Assembly: GCF_003473485.1 (NCBI RefSeq)
Contig: NC_053047.1
Location: forward strand, 10,493,001 to 10,557,000
Source: Medicago truncatula
Lineage: Eukaryota; Streptophyta; Magnoliopsida; Fabales; Fabaceae
Reading direction: 5' to 3'
Length of the DNA: 64,000 nucleotides
Part shown: positions 1 through 11,416 of the stretch, one piece after another
How positions within the stretch are numbered: position 1 is the first letter of the stretch
Layout of the letters: every line of letters starts with the position of its first letter
Program-made: the position numbers and the translations under genes
Notes under the pieces: generated by a model
Database searches by the model: none
Told to the model about the DNA's origin: nothing
The model's input: the letters and a program-made list of their open reading frames with translations, nothing else

Positions 1-64
1 GCTCAGTTGGTAGGATAATGCATAATATATGTAAGGTTCGGGGTTCAAACTCCGGCCACCACCA
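1..64 (+). repeat. tRNA-derived SINE head (cut by window edge)
   Basis: The stretch has a box A-like core (GCTCAGTTGGTAGGA) followed about 35 bases later by a box B-like core (GGTTCAAACTCC), the internal promoter layout of a tRNA or tRNA-derived SINE. It does not fold as an intact tRNA with paired acceptor ends. A near-identical copy lies at 38155-38222 and a weaker one at 59461-59535, which favours a SINE family over a functional tRNA gene. Confidence 0.5.
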
Positions 65-1143
65 AAAGATATGAAAAAATAAATGGTTTAAATATATTTT
101 TATTCGCCTGTTTACAAAAAATTGAAGTGTTGATCCTCCTATTTTAAAAGTCGATTTTTTTGTCCTCTATTGTCCAACTTTTTTTAGGCCACATTGAGTA
201 TACAAGTCAGTAAAAATATGACTAATAAACACTACCCATCAAAAATAAATAGGCTACATCATCAAAATATGTCTAAAAATGAGACTGAGGGACCAAAAAT
301 ACGAAGAAAAAAAAAGTTAAATAGGAGATTAAAAAATTGATTTTTAATATAAAGAGAAAAAAATTCATTTTTTTTTAAGATAGGGAGACAAAATGTACAG
401 TTAAGAAAAAATACGATAAGGTGTTGAAAGAAGATATATATTGCATATTTTTGGTGTTTTTTTTTTTTTGTTATGTTTGATTTGTTCACATACATGCAAT
501 TTTTTTAAACATAAATGTAAATTCGGGGAAAGTTTTGACCTTTAAATTTAATGTGAAATTGTGTTCACGTAAGATCCCCATAACTTTGATTTATAAAAAG
601 ATATTTAATTCAGAAATGACAAAATACTTATGCTTCTGATGGATGTCATATACCGATCCACAATATATGGCATCCATCCCTTCCTAGAGTTTGATAGTCA
701 ACTTTGTCAAAAAAAAAGTTTGATAGTCAATATTCTCCTCAATGGCGGATCTTGCCTAAAATATTAGTGGGAGCGAAAAGATACTAACATAAAAGTTATA
801 TACAATTTTACACAATTGAGGGAGAGAGGTGAGGGAGAGTCATATACAATTTTACACAATTGAGGGAGGTGAGGAAGAGTCATAATTTTCTTCAAATATG
901 AAATGCATTTTGGTATCTTTTTAATTTATTTTTAGTGGGGGGAGCCACTGCTCCCCCCTTAGGCTCCTTAAGAGCTTCGTCACAGCGTCTCCCTAAATTT
1001 TTTTTGCAGCTTGATTGTAAAGGTAGATGCTCTATTTTGAGGGAAGAATGCTATCCCTAACTGGGATTTCATTACTCGTGGAAATTTTAGTTCAAAATAG
1101 ATTTTAATTTTCTTAGTAGTTTGGATTGGATAATGATACTACA
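65..1143. other. Intergenic, repeat-derived, no gene seen
   Basis: No credible coding exon is visible; the open frames are short and of low complexity. Positions 798-885 hold a tandem duplication with a 44-base period (core TATACAATTTTACACAATTG). Positions 930-960 carry a short G-rich/C-rich inverted motif. The rest looks like decayed repeat sequence. Confidence 0.5.
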
Positions 1144-1887
1144 AACTTGCTCCCTTTATTTGACCATATTTGTCATTAGATGGGACCAACATTAGATTTG
1201 TTGACTCTATGGGAAGCTTGCATGCAACTCTTTGTTTATGAATGGAGTAGAGCCTATTGCTAAATTACGAACAACATTAGTTGTATTTGACCTTGTTAAC
1301 ATCTTTTAGCTTCAATTCTTGCACGTGATCATAGAAAAGTGTTAGCTTTCATGTCATGTTAAGTGCTTTTTCATTAAAATAGAGTTTGTTTAATATGTGC
1401 AATATTGTTATATGTTATTTCTCATCACCTATAATATTAAAATTTCTCACATTTTTAAAATCTTGCACTAAACTATGGATCCATGTTGTATAAAACAATG
1501 TATAATATACCCTATATGAGAATGGACAAGATAGAAGAAAGAGGTGCTTTTTGTCCTCTTGAGATAGAAAACAAACTATTCAGGACATTCCTAATTGAGA
1601 GACCTATGGACCAAGTATTGTTGAAGTGTTGTAAGTTACAAATCCCACATTGGGTAGGCAATTAAATGTTGAAAAAAAAAGTAAACATAATGTCCATTTT
1701 AAAGGAGAAATGGCTAATAACATGACTGGAAATTATAATTATTAGCGATTTCTCATTATTCTATGGATACTATTTTTTTGCTCCATTCATAAGCAAAGAG
1801 TTGCATGCAAGCTTTAGAGAATTCAACGAATCTAATGTTGGTCGGTCCCATCTAATAACAAATATGGTCAAATAAAGGGAGCAAGTT
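1144..1887. mobile_element. Fold-back element with ~105-bp inverted ends
   Basis: The left arm (about 1144-1250) begins AACTTGCTCCCTTTATTTGA, and its reverse complement returns at about 1779-1887. Both arms also share a GTTGCATGCAAGCTT-type block. The interior of about 530 bases has one 60-codon frame at 1483-1665 with no family I recognise. I could not find a convincing target-site duplication, so the superfamily is open; long inverted ends would fit a non-autonomous Mutator-like element. Confidence 0.6.
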
Positions 1888-3159
1888 AAACCTGCTCGCT
1901 TTGGTCAAAAGCACATGCGAGGTTAAACACCACATCGTAATTCAAAATATTAAGACATTGAGTTTATAAGTCATCTCTCATCTAATATTATTCAACATTC
2001 ACTTTTTCGAGCAATCTTTTCATCAAGTGTGAGTTTATTACATTAATTATTTTTGTGTCCCCTCCCTCCCCCTCACGCGGGAAGTCTTCGTTTGAGCACC
2101 ACTGTCATAAACATCTTCAACGGAAGGAGTCCGTTGAACCCTATGTCGAACCATCAACTCTCTTACCATTATTGGGTCGTAAGGGGAGTTCGGAATATCG
2201 TCACAATGAACTAAGAGCAATCACAGAAATGAGTTGACACCAAAAATTAATAACATAGTTCAACATGTTTACATCTTTAGGCTCCAAATGACTTTTCCAT
2301 CATAAAGAGAAATTTGAAGGTGACCAACTAAGTTCATGACCATACTTTACATGGTGATAAGTACCTTCATTATTAAATAACTATTCATGATCAAGTAGCT
2401 TCATCGGCAAGCTACTTTTTTTCCGACCAAGAGTCCGTTTAAATTAATTTATTTTAGATTATGAAAAGCAAATAAATAAACTTTTATATTAATTAATAAA
2501 TTCTCTCTCACTAATAAAATTTATATCTCATAAGTTATTTTTTTTCTTCATAAACCATCTTAATAAAATTATAAATAATATATAAAAAATTATTTATTTA
2601 CATAAAACAGATCTAAGTTGTCTTAGTTTTTGGCTAGGTTTACTTAATGAATAAATTTACTTTATGATTAAATTTGCTTCATATCACTTCAAATAAAAAA
2701 AGTTCGAACCAAACTTAACTATAAAGTCAACTTATCCATTAAGTAAACCAAAATATAAAAAAAAAATATATATATATATATATATCAAATATTAACTTAT
2801 AAAAAACTCAAATAATTCATTAAGAAAAAAAAACATAATTTTCAATCACAATCACAAGTAAACCAAATCTTTAACAAAAATTAAAAAAAGCAAACGTGAT
2901 TTTTCAGTCACTTTACCCTTTTTCCAGCCTGTCTCCATCACTATATTTCTATTTCAAATCTTTACGTTTTGCAAAAAAATATTAAAAAAATATAAATAAG
3001 GAAAAATAAAATAATAAAAAACACGTTTTCTTTAACTGTGTTTGTTTTCTTCTCTTCTCTTCTCTTCTATGGCCTGGTTGTTAACCAGGTCTTAACCAGC
3101 TTCGAATTCTCTCTCTTTTCCCTCTCACATTCTTCAATTTTCCACCCTTTTCACCAACA
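1888..3159. other. Intergenic and promoter region upstream of the syntaxin
   Basis: No gene is seen. A small inverted-repeat element lies at about 2634-2755, with TTACTTAATG and its reverse complement near the two ends. An AT dinucleotide run occurs near 2766-2786. Just before the syntaxin start is a pyrimidine-rich tract (3046-3069, repeated TTCTC), as is common in plant 5' leaders. Confidence 0.4.
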
Positions 3160-6100
3160 ATGAATGATCTTCTAACGGTAATGTTCAATTTTTCCATTTT
3201 TTAATATTTTTTTGAATTTTTTTTACTGTTTTTGATTCAAGTTTTGATTTTTTTTACGTGGGTTTGTTTAGATCTAGGTTTTTGAATAATGGGTATTTTT
3301 TATTTTTTGGTTTTGTGCTGTTGGGTTGTTTAGATTTGGAAAGTTTTGGTTTTTTTTTTGTTATGCTTGTTTGGCAAGAAATTGAGGGGTTGATGAATTT
3401 GGTGAATGTGGTTTTTTGGATTAAGAGAGAGATTTTGGTGTTTTTTGTGTGTGAGTTGTGCTGCATTGTAGTTGTATATAGGTGATGGATGGTAATGTTG
3501 GTTGATATTTCACGGTTTGGTGCAAAATTTGAGATGTTTTTGTTCTTAAATTGGTGTTGGTTTATGTTTAAGGTTTGATGTTTTGTGTTGAATCTATGTT
3601 TCGAGCAATGATAATTTTAAAAACCGAACTGAATCAGGCGTTCAACTGGCTGAACCTGAACCGTGAGCCGACACTGTATATGATTTCGTTATTTGAGCGA
3701 TTTTATCAAATTTGAGATGTTCCTGTTTCATATTTGTTTATGGTTTGATATTTTGTATTGAATATGTGTTTTGATCAATGTTTTACAAACCGAACCGAAG
3801 CTGAACCATGAACCAACACTGTCTAGGGTCGGTTATTGAGCGATTCGGTCACGGTTTTGTCCTGATTCAAGCGGTTTAAAGCAGTTGAAACATGAGCAGG
3901 AGGAAATAAATTATAATAAGTATTGCCATGGATAGTAACAATTAATCTTGATTTAAGTATCCACTTGGTTTTAATTTTTGTTTTGTCAACAATGTTTGGA
4001 ATATGTTATATCAAACAAAAATTAAATAATGGATGGAGCTTTAACATGTTTTTCACTGGATTTGGTTATTAGTGGACAGTTTTGGTAAAACAGTAACTCG
4101 AGATATTCTAACTATGACCCTTTTTGGTATTTACAAAGTTCATGGAATGTTTACAGAAACCGTCTTTGAAGTTCTTAATTTCCAATACGCTTGTATTGAA
4201 TGCAATTCGATTTACGACCTTGAGTTATGTAATCACTTCCATATTCTCAAATTATTACCGGTATTAGCGTGTCAGTGTCATGTCTAGTTTCCGTGATTAT
4301 GTCATGACTTCGTGTTTTGACTCTGAATCCAATATTTTCATAGACTATTCTGCAGAACATTAGCAGAATACACTTGCACTAAGGAACATTTAGAGAACAA
4401 TATTCTAACAGTTTTAGGTTTTGGAAATACATATCACTAGATAGACCTTAATAGTGCTTAAAACGTCACGTGGTGAGATCATGAGACAGCTCATGCTTTG
4501 AATTTTACAGGCATCTAATGTCGGTGCGGGTTTTTAAGTTTACGGAGCATGTAGTCGTAGTAAAGATGTGGGTAATTTAACTAGGATATGCAGAGAATAA
4601 CATCAACATGAAGAGTATAGCGATATATTAACTTGATGGGTATTTTTTTTTTTCAGGAATCATTTGAGATCCCTCGTGGTCGTGGAGGTGGTGACATTGA
4701 GTTGGGAGAATATGGAAGGAATTCAGGAGAGCTTGGCTTGGATAGTTTCTTCAAAAAGGTATTCATCTTTATACATCTAATGTAAACAAGCATGATTTAG
4801 CTTGTCTTTGATTAGTTATTTTATTCCTATTAATTAATCAAATTATTTTGTATAACTACTGGATGGCTTTAACATTCATCATTCATGTTGAATTATTTTT
4901 GTCTAACTCACTGAATGTTCCTATTGATTAATCGTTCAATAGGTTCAGGAGCTTGAGAAACAATATGTGAAGCTCGATAACCTTTTGAGAAAGCTCCAGG
5001 TAACTTTTCTTTGACTACTAACTTTCGCTCTTGTGAAACATTTATAGGTTGAACTGAAAATTGTTTAAACATTTTTATGCAAACCTTTTATGCAGGATGC
5101 CCATGAGGAGACCAAGGCTGTGACCAAAGCTCCTGCCATGAAGGGTTAGTTATTATGATATTGTTTTATCGATTTTCGATCAATCTTTTGTATATTCCGT
5201 AACCTTTTGTTTATGATCAAAATAATATAATAAAAGAAAAATCACTGGCTCATGCATCTAATGAAGTTAATGAGTAGTAAACTAATTATCCTGCTTGATT
5301 TCACGTCTGCAGCTATAAAGCAGAGAATGGAGAAGGATGTTGATGAAGTTAAGAAAACTGCATATTTCTTAAAGACCAAAGTTGAAGAGCTGGACAAAGA
5401 GGTATGATCTCTACTGAAAGTATTTCGGTGTTTTATTAAGTACCTAGATTCTTGTTATTAACTCATCACATTATGTGTCGCAGAATTTGGCTAATAGGCA
5501 GAAGCCTGCTTGTGGAAAAGGATCGGCTGTTGACCGGTCAAGAACAGCAACGACAATGTCAGTAATTATCCATCGTTTTATCTATCATTTAAACACTTAA
5601 CACTAGGTCATACTATACTTGTAGATGCTTATTATGCTATGTCAGTAGTTTCTGAAAACATATTTCTAAATTGTTTATGATGTCATTCCTACTCATTGAG
5701 GTCTAAGAATTTGATTAAGTTCTCACCTTAGGCCTCAAATTTCAACATTATAATTATTATTGGCTTAGGGTTTTTATTAAACCGAACTCATCTTTACCTT
5801 TTTTTTGTGTTATATTATTCTGTAGTGCCTTGAAAAAGAAACTGAAGGAGAAGATGGCTGAATTTCAGGTAGGTTTATCTCATATTTGTTGTTTAAGAGT
5901 TTTTTTTCATTCTCATAATCTTCAACTTAATTGCTATATATGTCAAAATCTTTGCAGATCCTGAGAGAAGCCATCCATGAAGAATATCGTGAGGTTGTTG
6001 AGAGACGCGTATTTACAGGTTTCAGTTCTTTACTTATTAGTGTTCTTCTTATCCAAGTTATCCCATTGGTTAATTACCTCGACTTGGAGTTAACAATTTT

Positions 6101-7155
6101 ACGTTTTCTCTGGTTTTCGTGATTGTCAGTAACCGGCGCGAGAGCTGATGAGGAGGTAATTTTTTAACTGAATTTTTCGTTTATTGAACAAAATGTTGCT
6201 TTAGAAGTTTTTCTTCTAATCATTTAACAATGTACAGACAATTGACAGATTAATTGAGACCGGTGACAGCGAACAAATTTTCCAGAAGGCTATTCAGGAA
6301 CAAGGACGAGGCCAGGTTCATCTCTCCTTATTTCTTCATTCCATCCCTGATTTTGACCATTCAACGATCCAGAGAATATTCTTGAGCGATTTTTAAGAAA
6401 AGCAAAATCTACCTTGTAAGGTTATCTCTCACACGTTTGAGTTATCTTTTGTAGGTAATGGACACCCTAGCAGAAATTCAAGAACGACACGAAGCAGTCA
6501 GGGATGTTGAGAGGAAATTGCTTGATTTACAACAGGTATTTAATCAGTCCATTCAGTTAATTCTACTGTTAATTCAATTTACATTCTTTCCTGATGATTA
6601 TAACTCATGTCTTTGCAGACATTTATGGATATTGCAGTGTTAGTTGATGCACAAGGCGACATGCTTGACAACATAGAATCACAGGTATTTTTCATCACTT
6701 TGCACATAACGCCATCATCGAATCAGGATAAAAAAAATAGAGTAATGGAAAGGTCTAAACTTGTGTTTGAGTAAAAACACGCAGACCTACTTGGTCCCTA
6801 AAAATTGAAAAGTATCAATTTGATCTTCAAAAATTTCAAATGTTCGAACTATCTGGTCCTTGAAAACCGAAAAGTATCGATTGTCAGTCAAAACAGTCTC
6901 TGATACGGACTAAAATATTCTTCAAAATCATAGTAAAACTGGCTAATTTGATTAATGAGTTACATTTATGATCGAATTCAGGTTTCAAGTGCAGTAGATC
7001 ATGTGCAGCAAGGAAATAATTCCCTCCAAAAGGCAAAGAAAATGCAAAGAAACTCAAGAAAATGGATGTGTATTGCCATCATGATACTTCTCATTGTTGT
7101 TGTAATCATTGTTGTTTCTGTCATCAAACCCTGGGTTACCAAAAAGGGTGCATAG
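3160..7155 (+). CDS. SYP132: Plasma-membrane Qa-SNARE syntaxin, SYP132 type
   Basis: Target-membrane syntaxin that pairs with other SNAREs to fuse secretory vesicles at the plasma membrane. Thirteen coding exons: 3160-3177, 4657-4758, 4943-4999, 5096-5144, 5313-5401, 5484-5557, 5826-5868, 5958-6018, 6130-6155, 6238-6315, 6455-6535, 6619-6684 and 6982-7155. They join in frame to 305 residues, the usual length. The N-terminus MNDLLT precedes an acidic Gly/Arg-rich stretch, then the Habc helices. The SNARE motif spans about residues 205-265, with the zero-layer glutamine near 238 (DAQGDML). A C-terminal anchor spans about 277-298, after RKWMC. In M. truncatula a SYP132 gene makes a symbiosis-specific isoform through an alternative last exon. 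I see only one last exon here, and the 297-base preceding intron holds no second one, so this may be a paralogue. Intron 1 (1.48 kb) carries repeats. Confidence 0.93.
3520..3890. repeat. Duplicated segment with AACCGG-type repeats in syntaxin intron 1
   Basis: Two related segments, about 3530-3650 and 3705-3800, share CAAATTTGAGATGTT, a GGTTTGAT(G/A)TTTTGT block and then AAACCGAACTGAA or AAACCGAACCGAA. The AACCG words resemble the inverted-repeat elements at 43040-43275 and 44565-44715, so the duplication probably includes part of a MITE. Confidence 0.5.
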
Positions 7156-7730
7156 TTAATCGGTAACACATTGTTTCCACAACAATTAAGTATCAATAGT
7201 CCTATTCATAATCCATTCTTTTTGTTATTATTAAGGTTGAAACAAACATTGGTCTCCTTTTTAAGAGATTAATGTACTTAAGAAAATTAATTAACTTCAC
7301 TACATTATATATTTGCTTATTATATTTATCACATTTCAGCCTCTTTAAACTCAATATTTTTATTGAAGTTATCTAGTACTATTTTTACACAAAGGTTAAT
7401 GATGTTGTCAATAGGATTGGCATAAACGGCCGAGCTTCTGCTCGTACTTGCTATGATTTGAGTTTGAATTCAGAACGTCTTTGCTAGGTTATACGTAAAT
7501 TTTATTGTATACATTTATTGAGGCGTGTCACTCTTATATATAATATAAACATTTATTTATAAAGAATAATTGATTTAGATTTTGGTGTGCCAAATCGATT
7601 CAATCCAAACCAAAAAAATAACTTATACAATATTGTTGATAATTAATGTTATCGTTGAAGTTATGTGTTTGCCCCACATAACATCAAAACTCCAACCCAT
7701 CATGTAAACACTTAAGTTCAATAATTTCTT
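7156..7730. other. 3' flank of the syntaxin gene
   Basis: This contains the 3' UTR and AT-rich intergenic DNA. I searched it by eye for a second terminal SNARE exon encoding a membrane anchor and saw none. Confidence 0.45.
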
Positions 7731-8772
7731 GGCAAAATTACATAAATAGTCCCTTAACTTAATTTTAGGTAACGTTTTAGTCCTTTATCTTTTTATTTTC
7801 CCATTTTAGTCCTTTATCTTTTTAAAACATTACACACTTAACCTTTTAAGTAAATTCTGTTATATTCTCTGTTAACCTCATGTTATCTTCTTCCTGTCAA
7901 ATAGCAGAAGCTACAACTTGAAGCTCAAACTCAAAAATTGCAATCAATTGCTTCATCACTCACATGAGGCTCAAACACCCAATCATTTTCTTGTTCCTTC
8001 GCCTGATCCAGTGGAAATCACCAGCCACGTGAATGTTTATGTGGGTTAAAACCTATTGTTTGAACAGTGACAAAAATGGGTCCCTATAGAGAAAGAAAAT
8101 TTTGGTGTTGTAGGAATTGTGTGGTACCTTTGCATATGTATTATGGGTTTTATGTGTTGTATCCTCTTTCATTTTCTTTCATCTCAGTTTGCATATTGCT
8201 TAGATCTAATTTTTGTGGTTTATGGGTTTTTGTGTTTATTCATTGTATAAGCTTGTGACAATGATTGTGCTGCAATTATACATCAACAGACACAAAAACC
8301 TTGCATTGTGTGCCTCCGGTTACTTTTCTTGGCATTCCTCTTGGTTTTTTATGAGATGAGACAGGTGGAGTACTAGCACTTTGAGTATTGTTTGCAGCAG
8401 TTTCAGTTTGAGTATTATATCTGTGCAGTTGCAGTTTGCTAACAAGCATCATATGTCTCTTCTTCTGGATCGTTTTCCCTTATGCGTTTTCCTCTTCTTC
8501 AATGTTTCTCTTATTTTCACATTTCTGGGTTTTCCAAATTGTGTTTTTAATTTGTGTGAAAGATTAAAAGGTTAAAGGGTAATTGTGAAAGGAAAATTAA
8601 AAAAAATAAAAGAATAATATAAATTGTGTTTTTTTGTTAACAGAAGAGTAACGGAAGACTAAAGTTGAAATTATTTAAAAAGGTAAAGCACTAAAATTGG
8701 AAAGAAAAAAAAATATAAAGGACCAAAATGTTACCTAAAATTAAGTTAAGGGACTATTTATGTAATTATGCC
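7731..8772. mobile_element. Mutator-like element, non-autonomous, 1042 bp
   Basis: The element has terminal inverted repeats of roughly 100 bases. The left end starts GGCAAAATTACATAAATAGT; the right end is its near-reverse-complement, ending TATGTAATTATGCC. A perfect 9-base target duplication, TAATTTCTT, flanks it (7722-7730 and 8773-8781). Long inverted ends plus a 9-base duplication are the Mutator hallmarks. No transposase is present. The interior is less AT-rich than the ends and holds a short frame (from 8067) reading GPYRERKFWCCRNC, which resembles part of a GRF-type zinc finger, so it may be a captured gene piece. Confidence 0.85.
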
Positions 8773-8781
8773 TAATTTCTT

Positions 8782-11374
8782 TTATAAACTTATGTTTATT
8801 GAAAATTTGAAATTAAGTTCACATTATTCATGAACCCACTAATGAGTACTTTTCTTTTTTTTAAAGAAAAACAATTATTGTTAAATTCAGCTAAAATTAT
8901 TACAATTTTTTTTTACAGACAATTGAAAAACTATTTAGTTTAAGAAGCCAATTACAAATTATTGTCAAGTTCAAGGACTCAATTATAAACAATTTTAGTT
9001 AAGGGACATTTAAAAATCCTCAAATAGTTTTGGGACTAACAAAATATGCATTATTTTATGAAAATGTAGATTTATATGAAATTGTTTCAAATACATTTTT
9101 ATTGTTATTTAGGATTTTGTAGTTTAAATATGTTTCCCAGAATCTTCATAAAAAAAATGCAAATTGAGTATCACTAATTGTTGCCCTCAAAATGATGGTA
9201 TTTTATTATTCTAACCTAATGCTTAATGATTCCAATTTTAAAATGTCAAGCTATGCTTAATCTTGCAATTATTGTTAACATGATTGATTAAGTGCTCTTA
9301 TAAAAAAAATGACTGGTTAAGTGTTGTGGTCAATACAAATAAATAATAGCTTAAATTGGATAGATTTCCTAAGATAACATTGCCATGTTAAGATAGCCAA
9401 CTTGCTCAATATAGTAATGATTGTGGCTTTTGCTTCTATCAAGAAATTCAACGACAAAACTTAACCTTAACTATTTATTACTCTCTCTTCTTTCGATTCT
9501 TTCATTTATCTTTTCCATATTATTTATTAAGAATAATTTTGTAAAACAATTCATAATATTTTTTTTCCACACAATATTAATTGTATTTCTTAATATGTGT
9601 GAAATGCCCAAAACGTCGTACAATTTGGGACAGAGGGAGAAATATTTAAGAGAGTCGTTTTTATTCTTATTGGTTTCTTTTTTTTTTTTAGGGATATTCT
9701 TATTAATTTCTTAAAAACTACATTCCTCAAGATTTATCAAGTCCAAAGGGAAAAATGTCTTGCATACCGCCCGGATCGATGAAATCAGGACGATGACAAG
9801 TCAAACTAGACTTCAATGTCGCAAATCCAACTCGCGCATAGAATCTTCAAACATCACGATGAAAACCATGCATTCGAATAGCACCCTCAAAAGAATTTCT
9901 CATAAGAGGATTTCATTCTCAAGAGCAAGGTAAACATTCATTTTACCTCATTTTCCAACTCAGATCACATATTGAATTGAGCTTTAGAGTGCTTCTAGAC
10001 AGTCAGTCCAGTCAGTCTATAGGAAATCTCACACCACCGTACTCTACTCTCCGACAAACTCTCTAGATCACTTCGAAACATATTTCATCATACAAATTAT
10101 TTAAAAAGAAAAATGAAATAAAAGAAAAAATCCTTTTTGTTGTTTTCTTATTGCCTTTCTTAGTCAAATGACAAAGAAGACAATGACAATGTCTTATGTA
10201 TCATAAACATTGAATTAGTTGAAGATGGTAGGAAAAGAGTAAAAATATGAAGAATAAAGTGATGTTGTCAATGACGTGAAGATACAACAAACCAATCCAC
10301 ACGACATGATAATATGTATAAAAACTATAATATAATGTAATATATTTATTTATGTGGCCATAGAAATATAGGTAAAAAATGACTTGGTCCAACTACGTGC
10401 CAGACATTAAAATTTCAAGTCCTAGTATTTGGATGCATCTAGAAATCAATTTTGAGCCTCCATGTGGAGACCATATATTCATGCTATATCACTACAATTT
10501 TTCATATGCTTTGACCTAGGAAAAATTATTTAGGGATCATTAGAGGACAAACACTAACTTTTTTTGTTTTATTTTTTATTTCTTCTTCTTCACTCTAGCT
10601 TTAAGAACCTTCTTAATTTGATATTGACATATAATGCATTTTTGTTGGCCATTTATATATAGGATTATGGTTAAAAGATGTTTTCTTTTCTAATAAATTT
10701 TCATCTTTTTCTTTTTCAATAAAGTTGACCTAATAGAAATGTTAGGTTAAATCAGATTGATCAATTAAAGTTTGCTCCAATATATATTTTGATTATTGTG
10801 TCCATATCAAACATAATTGTCTAAAATAAAAAAGATACTTGTAAATTTAATCAAATAATTTTTTTAAATTGTACCTTAAAACAAGGTTTATATATATTTT
10901 TAAATTAAGAAATTTATTCAATTCTACATATTTATTTATTTGTGTGGTGGTGATACACAATTATGTTATAAATTAAATGTTAAACTATGACTTGCTTAAA
11001 AAAGTATTGAAGGTACAATTAAAATTACATCAAAATGATTCTCTTTTTGGTTCAACATCCAAACTGAAAACTTGACCTTGTCATAGTAATGTCATGCCAA
11101 CAAATGAGACAGATATATCGGTCATTTTGTACTAAAGTTAGGAGAAATTGAATATGAAAATGTCAAGTTGTCTTCATCATTCATAATTTAACATATTTAT
11201 TAAAAAAAAATATAAGAAATAATTTAACATATTTATTAAAAAAAAAATTATAAGAAATATGCTTGTATGGTATATTAAATTAATCCCACTTGACACCATT
11301 TTTCATTCATATATATCATATATGATTCACAAATTTCTAGCAGCAACATGAAAATTGAGGAATAAACTTTGCAC
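8782..11374. other. Intergenic, no gene seen
   Basis: AT-rich and without supported exons. The block at about 9720-10080 has higher GC. Near 9974 it carries a phrase (TTGAATTGAGCTTTAGAGTG) resembling the 3' part of LTRs of Ty3-type elements, but no element ends could be fixed. Near 11184-11257 there is a 36-base tandem duplication. Confidence 0.4.
11184..11257. repeat. 36-base tandem duplication upstream of the ERF gene
   Basis: Two copies of a unit beginning TAATTTAACATATTTATT lie head to tail, differing by one or two bases in their A-run. They sit about 160-230 bases upstream of the ERF start codon, so they fall inside its proximal promoter. Confidence 0.7.
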
Positions 11375-11382
11375 TATAAAAG
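11375..11382 (+). promoter_or_regulatory. TATA box of the ERF gene
   Basis: TATAAAAG lies 42 bases before the start codon at 11417. This implies transcription starting about 30 bases downstream and a very short 5' leader. It is the only good TATA match in the upstream 100 bases. Confidence 0.5.
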
Positions 11383-11416
11383 TTTCTAGATCATACATAT
11401 TAATTTCTCCTGTTCA

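Noticed and set aside
1-64. Functional tRNA gene at the window start
   Set aside because: The internal boxes are present, but paired acceptor ends are not, and related copies occur elsewhere in the window.
9720-10080. Ty3-type LTR fragment
   Set aside because: Only one weak phrase suggests it; no ends, primer site or second copy could be found, so it is mentioned only in the intergenic entry.
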